Assembly (NCBI GenBank): GCA_963725275.1
Contig: CAVRXS010000007.1
Coordinates: 372,001 to 436,000, forward strand
Source of the DNA: Bog-756 sp963725275
GTDB taxonomy: Bacteria > Actinomycetota > Acidimicrobiia > Acidimicrobiales > RAAP-2
Direction of reading: 5' to 3'
Length of the DNA: 64,000 bases
Of the stretch, positions 51,874 through 60,617 are shown one piece after another. The translations under genes and the position numbers were made by a program. The stretch's first letter is position 1; every line of letters begins with the position of its first letter. The notes under the pieces are model-generated. The model searched no databases. It was not told the DNA's origin and saw only the letters and a list, made by a program, of their open reading frames with translations.

Positions 51874-53067
51874 ATGAGTGACGCCGCCGATCTCGGCCAC
51901 CCGGTGTTCGATGCCGACAACCACTACTACGAGGCCATCGACGCATTCACCCGGCACCTCGATCCCGCGCTCGGGCCCCGGGTCGTGCAGTGGTGCGAGA
52001 TCGACGGGCGCCGGTACCACGTGCTCGGGGGACGGGTCAGCCGAGCGGTGACCAACCCGACCTTCGACCCGATCGCCCTCCCCGGAGCGATGTACGACTA
52101 CTTCCGCGGGAATGCGGAAAGGAAAAGCCCCCTCGGGATGCTGGCCGACCGCGAGCCCATCCGCGCCGCCTATCGCGAGCCGGCCGCCCGTGAGACCACC
52201 CTGGACGCGCTGGGTCTGGCCGGGTGCCTGCTGTTCCCGACCCTCGGGATGATCTACGAAGCACCGCTCGCCGACGACCCCGGAGCGGTCTGCCACCTGT
52301 TCCGGGCATTCAACCGATGGCTCGTCGAGGACTGGACATTCAACTACCACGACCGGATCTTCGCGGCCCCGTACCTCACGCTGGCCGACCCCGCCTGGGC
52401 GGTCGAGGAGTTGACCTGGGCCCTCGATCAGGGTGCCCGGATCGTCGTCATGCGACCGGCCGCTCCTACCACGGCACTCGGGCGCCGCTCCCCCTTCGAC
52501 ACCATGTTCGACGGCTTCTGGCGGCTCGCCGACGACGCGGGGATCACCGTCGTGGTCCACGCCGCCGACAGTGGAGTCTCTTCCAACGGCTACGCAGAGG
52601 ACGGGTTCGCCGCGACGTTCACCGGTGGGTGGAAACCCTCGATCAAGTCGTTCGCCATCGAGCAGGCGATCCGCGACTACCTGCTCTCGCTCATCTTCGA
52701 GAACCATCTCGACCGGTTCCCCAACCTGCGGATCGCCTCGGTCGAAAACGGTGCGCAGTTCCTCCCCGATCTCCTGAGCAAGCTCCGGTCGACCGCCGAC
52801 AAGATGCCCGGGTACTGGAAGAACGACCCGGTCGACACGTTGCGTCGTCACGTCTGGATCAACCCGTTCTGGGAGGACGACGTCACCGTCGTGGCCGAGT
52901 GCATGGGGACCGACCGCGTGATCTTCGGCTCCGACTGGCCCCACGTCGAGGGGCTTCCCGAGCCGCTCGACTATGTGCGTGAGTTGAAGGGATTCGACAC
53001 GGACGAGACCCGGCGGATCCTCCTCGACAACGTCCAGGAGCTACTCACCCTCCGTCCGACCGCCTGA
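51874..53067 (+). CDS. amidohydrolase family 2 (decarboxylase-like) protein
   Basis: A 397-residue TIM-barrel amidohydrolase of the amidohydrolase_2 type, which includes ACMSD-type decarboxylases and hydrolases. The metal-binding N-terminus reads VFDADNHYYE (D-x-N-H in place of D/E-x-H). A barrel histidine lies in ITVVVHAADSG and the catalytic aspartate in VIFGSDWPHVEG, followed by NVQELLTL. ATG 51874 follows CCAGGAGAG. The substrate is unknown. Confidence 0.88.
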   Translation: MSDAADLGHPVFDADNHYYEAIDAFTRHLDPALGPRVVQWCEIDGRRYHVLGGRVSRAVTNPTFDPIALPGAMYDYFRGNAERKSPLGMLADREPIRAAYREPAARETTLDALGLAGCLLFPTLGMIYEAPLADDPGAVCHLFRAFNRWLVEDWTFNYHDRIFAAPYLTLADPAWAVEELTWALDQGARIVVMRPAAPTTALGRRSPFDTMFDGFWRLADDAGITVVVHAADSGVSSNGYAEDGFAATFTGGWKPSIKSFAIEQAIRDYLLSLIFENHLDRFPNLRIASVENGAQFLPDLLSKLRSTADKMPGYWKNDPVDTLRRHVWINPFWEDDVTVVAECMGTDRVIFGSDWPHVEGLPEPLDYVRELKGFDTDETRRILLDNVQELLTLRPTA

Positions 53068-53090
53068 CCACGGTGGGGTGCGAGAGCACC

Positions 53091-53252
53091 TCAGTGGCTG
53101 CGACCCCGGCCCCGAGACCGCCGGGCTCCCTTCCCGTGGTGGGTGGCCGCATGCTCTGACTGAGCCCGGTAGCGGGTCTGGCGGCTGCGCCCGACGAACC
53201 CTCCCCCGACGATGACCACGAGCCCGATGGCGATGAGGATCCAGATGAGCAT
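53091..53252 (-). CDS. small single-pass membrane protein
   Basis: A 53-residue protein with one transmembrane helix (MLIWILIAIGLVVIVGGGFVG) and a basic His/Arg tail. ATG 53252 has a GAAAGGACAC site. Real but of unknown function; too small for family assignment. Confidence 0.5.
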   Translation of the reverse strand: MLIWILIAIGLVVIVGGGFVGRSRQTRYRAQSEHAATHHGKGARRSRGRGRSH

Positions 53253-53613
53253 GCGTGTCCTTTCCGGGAAACCGACGACCCACCACACTCTGCTTGCAAC
53301 GGTCTCTCCTTGCAACAGTCCGTCCCGGATCGACGGCTGAAGGGAGACCCGACGCCCGGTCGCGGTCGGCTGTGCAACGCCGGGTGCTCCCAGCCATGGC
53401 CGACCCGCACCAGATTCCGCGGGCCGACCAGGCGTGAAGGGAAGTGCGGTCGCGACGACCGATTCCGATTGGGCCCGGGTGTTGGCTACGATCCACCTTC
53501 GGGATGGGTCCGATGAGGTCGATCGCGGGGGGTCCTCGCAGTCGGGCCATGTGTGCGTGCATTCGAGGCGACCGATTCTGTATCCGACCGTCGCGGCGCA
53601 GGAGGGCAGGGGG
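53253..53613. other. gene-free stretch with short direct repeat
   Basis: 361 bp with no convincing frame. CTTGCAAC-x-GTC occurs twice, about 16 bp apart (53294 and 53309 on), possibly an operator. Confidence 0.4.
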
Positions 53614-55702
53614 ATGACGGTTTCAGAGGCGCCAGCGCTGGACGATCGCTACCTCGCCTCGGGTGACGAGTCGGGCACGGCGCCTTCTGACCGTCGCTTC
53701 CGCCCGGACGTCGAAGGTCTTCGCGCCGTGGCCGTCCTCCTGGTCGTCTTCTACCACGCCGGCCTCTCCTGGCTCAGCGGTGGCTACGTCGGAGTGGACG
53801 TCTTCTTCGTCATCTCCGGGTTCGTGATCACCGGAGTGCTCCTCCGCGAACGCCATTCCACGGGAAAGCTCTCGATCCTCGGCTTCTACGGGCGCCGGGC
53901 CCGCCGGATCATCCCGGCGGCCACCCTGGTGATCATCGCCGCCACGCTGGCGTCCTTCGGCCTGCTCGGGGTGATCTACGGGGATCAGACAGCCACGGAT
54001 GCCCGGTGGGCCTCAGTGTTTCTGGCCAACTTCCACTTCTCAGCCGTCGGGGCCAACTACCTGACCGCCTCCCAACCTCCTTCGATACTCCAGAACTTCT
54101 GGTCGCTCGCAGTCGAGGAACAGTTCTACCTGGTCTACCCTGCGGTCTTCCTGCTGATCGCCTCGCTCCGCACCAGACTCACGCTCGCCACCCGTCTGGC
54201 CATGACCCTCGGCGGCGTGATCCTGATCTCCTTCCTCCTCTCGGTCGCCCAGACCGCGATCGACCCCAACACCGCCTACTTCTCGCCGTTCACCCGTGCG
54301 TGGGAGCTCGCCCTCGGTGCGCTGGTGGCCGTCAGCACCCAGTGGCTTCTCCGCATTCCCCGGCGCTTCGGCTCGATCATGACCTGGGCCGGCCTCGCCG
54401 CGATCGTCGTGTCCGCGCTCGAAATTCACCGCCGACACCCCGTATCCGGGGTCTGCCGTCGCGCTGCCGGTCGTGGGCGCCGCCCTGATCATCGCCGGGG
54501 GGGTCACCGCTCCGACCCGAGGGGCTGAGTCCCTCCTGCGCCTCCCGCCGTTCCAGTGGATGGGCAAGCTGTCGTACTCGATGTACCTCTGGCACTGGCC
54601 CATCCTGGTCATTGCTGCCTACTACGCCGGAAAGACCAGCCTCCCCTTCACCCAGAACATCAAATGGATCCTGGTCGCTCTGGCGGCCTCGATCGGCACC
54701 TACTTCATCCTCGAGAACCCGGTACGCCATGCCAAGGTACTGACCAGGCGGCGCTGGCCACCCGTCCTGCTCGGGGTGGTCCTGATCGGCGCCTCGCTCG
54801 GTGTGGCCACTCTCGAGCTTGGGGCACACACCAGCGACAATTCGAGCTACACCCCGACCCCTGGGAAGACCGTCGCCCAACTGGTCGCTGCCGCTCCGTC
54901 CATCACTGCCGTGCCCACCAATCTCGAACCGTCGCTCGGACGCGCCCCTCACAACTGGGGCACGCCCAATTCGGGCTGCTGGCCCACCTACGCCGAGGAG
55001 TCTCTCCCGGCGTGCGTCTTCGGGGACCCGACCGGCAGCAAGACGATGGCCCTCTACGGGGATTCCCACATAGGCATGTGGTTCGCCGCACTGGACCAGA
55101 TCGCCAAACGTGTCCATTGGAAGCTGGTCTTCGTGGGCAAGGGGAGTTGTCCGGCCGGGTTGCTCGCCGTCAGGAACCCCCCGGGTTGGGGAAGTCCAAC
55201 CCGCCCCTTCGTCGAGTGCAACGAGTTCCATCACTTCGCCATCGACCGGATCAACCAACTCCAACCCAATCTGCTGATCGTGAGCCAGGAGCATCAGACG
55301 AACGTCAAGGGCCAGATGTTCACGGCGAGCCAGTGGCGCACCGGCCTCGAAGACACCTTCGACAAGTTGACCATCCCCAAGGCGAATATCGTGGTCATCG
55401 GCAACGTCCCGCACCTCCCGGTGGCCGGCCCGGTCTGCCTCTCGCAGCACCTGATCGACGTCCAGCAGTGCTCGTCTCGACCCGACCAGATCACGTCGAG
55501 TTACGACACCGCCGACAAGGAAGCCGTCACGTCGGTCGGGGGTCGATACATCGACACGGCGCAGTGGTTCTGTTCAACCACCTGTACTGCTGTCATTGGG
55601 AAGTACGAGGTGTACATCAACCTGGGCCATGTGACCAAGGTGTACACCTACTTCCTCGAGGACGCGATGGAACAGGCACTGGGCCTCGCACCGAAGAACT
55701 GA
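53614..55702 (+). pseudogene. OafA-type acyltransferase-3 with SGNH domain, broken by one extra A
   Basis: Membrane O-acyltransferase likely to acetylate surface polysaccharide. From ATG 53614 (AGGGCAGGGGG site) the acyltransferase-3 domain has FRPDVEGLRAVAVLLVVFYHAG and SGGYVGVDVFFVISGFVITG; the frame fails after VSALE. The continuation FTADTPYPGSAVALPVVGAA...LSYSMYLWHWPIL lies in the next frame. The A3 run at 54422-54424 contains one base too many. The C-terminal SGNH hydrolase-like domain has ALYGDSHIGMW. With the base removed, the chain is about 695 residues. Either an error in the sequence or a recent mutation. Confidence 0.85.
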
Positions 55703-56498
55703 GTGGACGCCGCGACCTCGAGGGTCCGCGAACCCATCGTCGCCGACGTCACGCAATGTTCTCCGAAGATTTGGTTTCCTGTGATCTCCCTGTCATGGTC
55801 GCTTTGCTAGACCAATGGTGGTCCCCGCGAGCCGGGCGCAACCTCTCTCGGGGCCAGGGATCGGCACGGCGCGTGCCGGTGGTTTGAGCAGGCACCGACC
55901 ACCGGCTCGCCGTAGCCGCCCCACGCAGGCATCGCACGGACCTCGAGGGCACACCTCGGAATGGGGGTGCCCACGAGGGGGGCACTCCACGGCCGGGCCG
56001 CCAGAGCGGCCTCACCGGGCTGGGCGATCTGTTCACGGAGCCGTAACCGACAGGTCGCAGGCGGTTCACAACGGAGGCGTATACCTGAAGGAGGCCGACA
56101 CGCACGCCCCCCCAGTGCGCGAGTCGGCGGGCCGTCGGTCGAGCCGCTCCCCGTCCCTCCCGGCAAGCAGGTGGGATGGGGCGGCTCCCGGCCGTCTGAC
56201 AAAAAAAGGGCCAGACCCGGAGCAAGGTGGCGGAACCATGCTCGACGGGTCTGGCCTTGGCGGCGGACCATAGGCAGGGCAACCCCGGTTGCGGCAAATC
56301 CAGCGACCGGTTGCCGTCGGGCACCCCCCGTCCTCCAACCCGGCCGGCCCGGGCTCTGTTGGCGGGGCTGCACGACCAGAGGATGGGGCTTGACGGATCG
56401 TCGGCACCCGGACGCCGGCACTGTTGACCGGGCCTAGCCGTATGGCTACTTTGGCCCGTGGCCGACCGGCCAGTCGCTCCGTAGATGGGGGTCCCGTC
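55703..56498. other. 796-bp gene-free region
   Basis: No frame with good codon use and start/ribosome site on either strand. It contains CCGGTGGT/ACCACCGG arms at about 55877-55903 and, at 56201-56258, a minus-strand terminator-like hairpin. Could hold a small RNA or be a decayed insertion. Confidence 0.45.
56201..56254 (-). terminator. intrinsic terminator on minus strand, no gene upstream
   Basis: GGCCAGACCCG and CGGGTCTGGCC (11 bp, perfect) enclose about 24 nt and on the minus strand are followed by CTTTTTTT. A TATGGT box on the minus strand at about 56268-56273 lies directly upstream, so a very short transcript is possible. Confidence 0.6.
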
Positions 56499-57614
56499 AT
56501 GGCAGATATCGACGACGGCGTGAAGGAAACGCTGTCCAACGTTCGGAAGGTTGGGGCCGACTACGACGAGCAGCAGCAAGTGGTCGGACTCGACATACCG
56601 GTCGATCTGGTGCACTTCAAGAAGTTCCCTGTCGTCGATCCCCCGGGGAAGTACAAGAAGGAGGGCCACGACACGCGGTCCGACATCAGTCCGGACGACA
56701 GTCTCGAACTACCGGACTACAGCGGTCCGTTCAACCGGAACCTCAGGTTCTCGGATTTTTCGAATGATGCGCTCATCAACATGCTGGAGATGAGTGACGA
56801 GTACTTCAGGGTCTGCATCGCCGGCTGGGCGGACTCGGTTGCGAAGCGGTACGGACGAGACGACATGCAACAGATCCAATCGGAGGCCTGGAGGGACACG
56901 ATCCTGCCTCAACTACGGGGAATGGTCGACGAGTGGATGGAACTCACCGACGAGGAAGCCGACGCTCTCATCACCGAGACGCAGACGGAGATGGCGGCCC
57001 AGGTCGCGGCGGGACACGTCATCCTTGTCAACCCGTACAAGCCCGGGCCGGAATGGGCGCAGTACTCCAAGGAGCGCCTGGTCAAGCTCGCGCTGGGGAG
57101 CCACGAGTTCCTCTTGGCAGTGATCGAGTCCTGGGCCCTCGCGATCGTGATGCGGGACGGTCTCGATGAGATGTTCGCCTTCCAGTGGGCTCTGTGGAGT
57201 GAGACGTTGCTGCCGGGGGCGAAAGACCTCAAGGCGCGCTGGATGAACATCTCCGGTGGCACCGTCGAGGCGTTCATGAAGGACATCCAGGTAGACGCGA
57301 CCTCGTTCCCCGGCAAGGCCTTCGAGTTGACATTCGAGATGCCCGAGGAGGAAGTCGGAATCTTCACGTTCAACAAGTGCATCTCGGTCGACCAATGGGA
57401 GGCGATGGGCCGCCCGGACATTGCGGAGAAGGCGTCCCATATCACGTGTCCGGCCGCCATCATCGAGACGGCGAAGATGTACAACCCGAATATGAAGGTC
57501 GAGATCCTGGCGATTCCCCCGCGCGTGAGCAAGGACGATGTCTGTTGCAAATGGCGCCTGTCCATCAGGGACGAATCGGATCCCGAGTACGTTCGGTCCG
57601 AAGAGGGCAGCTGA
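56499..57614 (+). CDS. DUF6125/ATC-hydrolase-like protein with internal duplication
   Basis: A 371-residue cytoplasmic protein. Two similar helical modules lie side by side: FSNDALINMLEMSDEYFRVC..GWA...RYGRDDM...W..TILPQL...WMEL, and YSKERLVKLALGSHEFLLAV..SWA...RDGLDEM...W..TLLPGA...WMNI. The C-terminal domain ends FTFNKCISVDQWEAMGR...CPAAIIETAKMYNPNMKVEIL with DVCCKWRL. This last part resembles L-2-amino-thiazoline-4-carboxylate hydrolase/DUF6125 proteins; the assignment is tentative. ATG 56499 with GGGGG site. Function unknown. Confidence 0.65.
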   Translation: MADIDDGVKETLSNVRKVGADYDEQQQVVGLDIPVDLVHFKKFPVVDPPGKYKKEGHDTRSDISPDDSLELPDYSGPFNRNLRFSDFSNDALINMLEMSDEYFRVCIAGWADSVAKRYGRDDMQQIQSEAWRDTILPQLRGMVDEWMELTDEEADALITETQTEMAAQVAAGHVILVNPYKPGPEWAQYSKERLVKLALGSHEFLLAVIESWALAIVMRDGLDEMFAFQWALWSETLLPGAKDLKARWMNISGGTVEAFMKDIQVDATSFPGKAFELTFEMPEEEVGIFTFNKCISVDQWEAMGRPDIAEKASHITCPAAIIETAKMYNPNMKVEILAIPPRVSKDDVCCKWRLSIRDESDPEYVRSEEGS

Positions 57615-57708
57615 CAGACGACCGCATCACCTGAGGCTCATGCAGGAGAAACGCTGAGCTCGGGTGCTCCTGGCTGCGTTCGAGCAGCCGTCCGGGCAGA
57701 CTGATGCG

Positions 57709-58176
57709 ATGGCAACTCTCACGCATTCGGAGTCGATCGTCATTGCCCGCTCGCCCGAGGACCTGTACGACCTCGTTTCCGACATCACCCGCATGGGGAC
57801 CTGGAGTCCGATCTGTACGGCCTGCTGGTGGGACGACGGTGCCAGCCCAACCGTCGGGGCGTGGTTCACAGGGAGGAACGAGCTGCCCGAGCGAACCTGG
57901 GAGACCCGTTCGGAGATCACCGTCGCCGATCGCGGTCGTGAGTTCGCGTTCATCGTGAATGGTTCGTGGACGCGTTGGGGATATGTGTTCACTCCGGTCG
58001 AGGGGGGAACAGAGGTGACCGAATCCTGGGAATTCCTGCCGGGTGGTGTCGCGATGTTCGAGGAGCGATTCGGCGCCGATGCTCAGGCGCAGATCGCCAA
58101 CAGGCTGCAGCTCGCCAAGGAAGGCATCCCGGTGACACTTTCAGCGATCAAGAACGACGCGGAATCACAAGGGTAG
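57709..58176 (+). CDS. SRPBCC (polyketide cyclase/START-like) family protein
   Basis: A 155-residue helix-grip-fold protein that binds hydrophobic ligands in a cavity. It starts SESIVIARSPEDLYDLVSDITRMGTWSP, the typical SRPBCC beginning, followed by strands (GAWFTGRN, WETRSEITVADRGREFAF, YVFTPVEGGTEVTESWEF) and the closing helix. ATG 57709. Convergent with the Ddn-type gene. The ligand is unknown. Confidence 0.85.
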   Translation: MATLTHSESIVIARSPEDLYDLVSDITRMGTWSPICTACWWDDGASPTVGAWFTGRNELPERTWETRSEITVADRGREFAFIVNGSWTRWGYVFTPVEGGTEVTESWEFLPGGVAMFEERFGADAQAQIANRLQLAKEGIPVTLSAIKNDAESQG

Positions 58177-58210
58177 CGATCGGCAGCGATCTGCCCGCCA
58201 TCCGCCCCGA

Positions 58211-58645
58211 TCAATCGGCAATCGGTCGGAGCAGTACCAGGGGTATCTCACGCTTCGTCTTGCGCTGGTATCCGGCGTAGTTGCGATGATCGGCGGTAAT
58301 CAGCGGCCAGAGCCGTGCTCGATCCTCAGCGCCGGCAGTCTCAGCCAACATCCGTTGAGGTGGCTCGCCACCCACGGACACGGTCACCTCCGGGTGATCC
58401 GTCAAGTTGAGGTACCACGCGGGATGGTGGTCATCCCCACCGCGGGACGCAACGATGACGATCGTGGAACCCTCCTGATAGGGCGACGTCAGCATGGTCG
58501 GACGAGGTTGGCCGCTGCGGCGTCCCGTCGTCGTCAGCTCGATCACCGGCATCCCACTCGCCCTCCAGCCGAGCCGGCCACCGGTAGCTCCGAGCACGAT
58601 GCGGTGCACACGATTCATTGCCTTCAGGGCGAAGTCCGAGGGCAC
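58211..58645 (-). CDS. Ddn-type F420H2-dependent reductase family protein (second copy)
   Basis: A 144-residue split-barrel protein: VIELTTTGRRSGQPRPTML, IVIVASRGGDDHHPAWYLNL and YQRKTKREIPLVLLRP match the first copy at 43248 motif for motif, but the sequences have diverged. GTG start 58645. Probably F420-dependent; the substrate is unknown. Confidence 0.85.
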   Translation of the reverse strand: MPSDFALKAMNRVHRIVLGATGGRLGWRASGMPVIELTTTGRRSGQPRPTMLTSPYQEGSTIVIVASRGGDDHHPAWYLNLTDHPEVTVSVGGEPPQRMLAETAGAEDRARLWPLITADHRNYAGYQRKTKREIPLVLLRPIAD

Positions 58646-58754
58646 GCAGAGATGCTAGATCACGCCAGATGGCTCGGTCGGATTCGTGTGGATGTGAGGG
58701 AACTCCCGCAGGCAGATGGTTCAGGTGGCAGCGGCACACCCCTGTCTCCTGGGA

Positions 58755-59225
58755 TCAGGGATATGTCGTTCGCTCCTCTGGAGGCACGTCCTCGTAATAC
58801 GGAATGTGAGCCTGCACGAGAACCGGCGTCAATCGCTTTCGCACCCAGTCGGCTCGACGCCCCTCGACTACCCAGATCGCTTCTTGTCCGTCCTTGGTCC
58901 GCACCGTGATGTCAGTCATCATCTTTGGATGCGACGCCGGCGGACCACCGCCTCGGCGCAATCCACCGAATTCCGCGCCCGCGGCAAAGAAGACCTGTGC
59001 GTCAGAACCACCGAACTCTCGTTCCTTCACGTCCACGCTGGATATTTCGTTCAGCGGAAATCCGTGGGTGAGTCTGAGCTCCCCGTAGCCGACTGCGTCC
59101 TCGCTGATCCAGAAGTTTCGTCCATGCTCGCCAAGCGATTTGTGGCCGCCACGGTAGTGACACTTGACGGGGAACCCGATCTTCACGGTGTTCGACGTAC
59201 CGCCCGATGGCCGACCAGCATTCAC
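58755..59225 (-). CDS. hypothetical protein, PH-like strands
   Basis: 156 residues from GTG 59225 (GTG 59186 gives a shorter form). Strand-rich: VKIGFPVKCHYRGGHKSL, FWISEDAVGYGELRLTHGF, ISSVDVKEREFG, DITVRTKDGQEAIWVV, then a helix RADWVRKRLTPVLV. The alternation of strands with a last helix is PH-domain-like; no motif confirms it. Confidence 0.5.
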   Translation of the reverse strand: MNAGRPSGGTSNTVKIGFPVKCHYRGGHKSLGEHGRNFWISEDAVGYGELRLTHGFPLNEISSVDVKEREFGGSDAQVFFAAGAEFGGLRRGGGPPASHPKMMTDITVRTKDGQEAIWVVEGRRADWVRKRLTPVLVQAHIPYYEDVPPEERTTYP

Positions 59226-59604
59226 CAGGACTGTCTAACAGGTCGACGGTCTCTTCCGTCCCAGAGTCCGGTCTCGCAACTGATGGGGGCCGGCCACAAC
59301 GGCGAAGGCCCGCTCGAGGTGCGGTCAACTGTCGTGCTGGAGCCAAGTCCACGTCTGCGGTTCGGAAGACGGGGCCCGATCCCCTCGCGGACTGGGTCAC
59401 CGGGGGCTCTCGGCCGTGGACTCATCGTCGAGCTGTCGCGCCACCGGGACTGAATGCCGGACCGCCTCGCGTGAGCGGTTCGCACGTGGCAGAGCCATTT
59501 GCCACCGGGTCGGGCCTTCTCTCTGGGATGGCGATCCCGCCGTCGGGTACACTCCTGATCAGGTCAGACGGGCGAGGAAGAAGGGCCGAGTTCCCTCGAC
59601 CGAG

Positions 59605-59610
59605 TAGAGT
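59605..59610 (+). promoter_or_regulatory. -10 box before sulfatase remnant
   Basis: TAGAGT, followed by GGAGGGG and ATG 59629. It could still drive the sulfotransferase at 59755. Confidence 0.35.
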
Positions 59611-59628
59611 TGGCCGGAGGGGTGCTAC

Positions 59629-59758
59629 ATGGGGCGAGTACTGAAGCGGGAGAACAACAAACATATTATTGGTGATCCTCGACACGCTGCGTTTCGACGC
59701 GTCGGGTCATCCGTTCGCTGACGGGTGCAATCGAGCTAAGGGCAGGGCTGCGACGTGA
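59629..59758 (+). pseudogene. remnant of a sulfatase 5' end
   Basis: ATG 59629 with GGAGGGG opens a short frame that breaks; the next frame reads TNILLVILDTLRFDASGHPF, which matches the N-terminal metal-site strand of sulfatases (N-I-L-x-x-x-L-D-x-x-R). It ends after about 33 codons at a TGA overlapping the sulfotransferase GTG. The rest of the sulfatase is absent. The preceding 59226-59604 has no gene. Confidence 0.5.
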
Positions 59759-60510
59759 TCGTGATCACTGGTCCCGGGCGAAGCGGGACCACCTTCTTGG
59801 CGATGCTCTACCGAGAACTCGGATTCGATCCGGGTGGACGGTGGAATCCCCTCCTGAACGCTGGGATGGAGGCCAGGCAGTTCTCGGAGTTCAACAACGA
59901 CTTGGCGGCGGCCCTGGGAACCGTCGGTGCGCCGCAGAAGGGAACCCGATCTCGGCGGAGCCTGCACCACATGAGCTCGTTCAGTGCGGAGCGTCTCCCC
60001 GCCCCGCTCCACGCCCGCCTGGATTCAGTGCTCAACTCGCTCCGATATCACCGGAATGCAGCCGATTTCATGGATTGGACGAAGTTGGATGCCGTCGTTG
60101 ACCAATACGGCGAGGAGATGCGGGAGCTCGCCGCCAGCAAGCAGGTCGTCAAGGACCCCCGGTTCTGCTGGACGCTGCATGCATGGTTCGCGAGCGGGGC
60201 GGCGATCGAATCCGTCGTCCTCGCGATTCGCCCGTTGGAGTCGATGGCAGAGAGCCGCATCAGGGTCGGGATGATTCCGGACAGGGCCCGGACATGGGCC
60301 ATGAACAACTTTGCATATGGCATCGGTTTGGCGATGGCGGCGATCACCCAATACCGCGTGCCCGTCGAAGTCCTCCGGTTTCCCGATTTCCTCGATAACC
60401 CCCAGGATCTCTACGACCGTCTGCCACTTCCCGAAAAGCGTTCCTGGACCGACTTCCTTACCGCATTCGAGAAAGTACACGATGCATCACTCGTCCATGA
60501 CGTGCGCTGA
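59755..60510 (+). CDS. sulfotransferase-family P-loop protein
   Basis: A 251-residue PAPS-type sulfotransferase-like protein. The phosphosulfate-binding P-loop is at the start: MIVITGPGRSGTTFLAMLY. A later VVKDPRFCWTLHAW and SVVLAIRPLESMAESRIR fit the 3'-phosphate-binding region (R and S). It is short but complete-looking. GTG start overlaps the stop of the sulfatase remnant. It may sulfate a small molecule or glycan. Confidence 0.75.
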   Translation: MIVITGPGRSGTTFLAMLYRELGFDPGGRWNPLLNAGMEARQFSEFNNDLAAALGTVGAPQKGTRSRRSLHHMSSFSAERLPAPLHARLDSVLNSLRYHRNAADFMDWTKLDAVVDQYGEEMRELAASKQVVKDPRFCWTLHAWFASGAAIESVVLAIRPLESMAESRIRVGMIPDRARTWAMNNFAYGIGLAMAAITQYRVPVEVLRFPDFLDNPQDLYDRLPLPEKRSWTDFLTAFEKVHDASLVHDVR

Positions 60511-60617
60511 GGTCCCGCCCCGCTAGCAGCAGACGCCAAGTGCTCCGAGAACGGTCCAAGGCGACGATGCGTGCGGCAGTGGTCGTTCCCGTCGTCACGC
60601 TCCCGGCGGTGGGTTCC

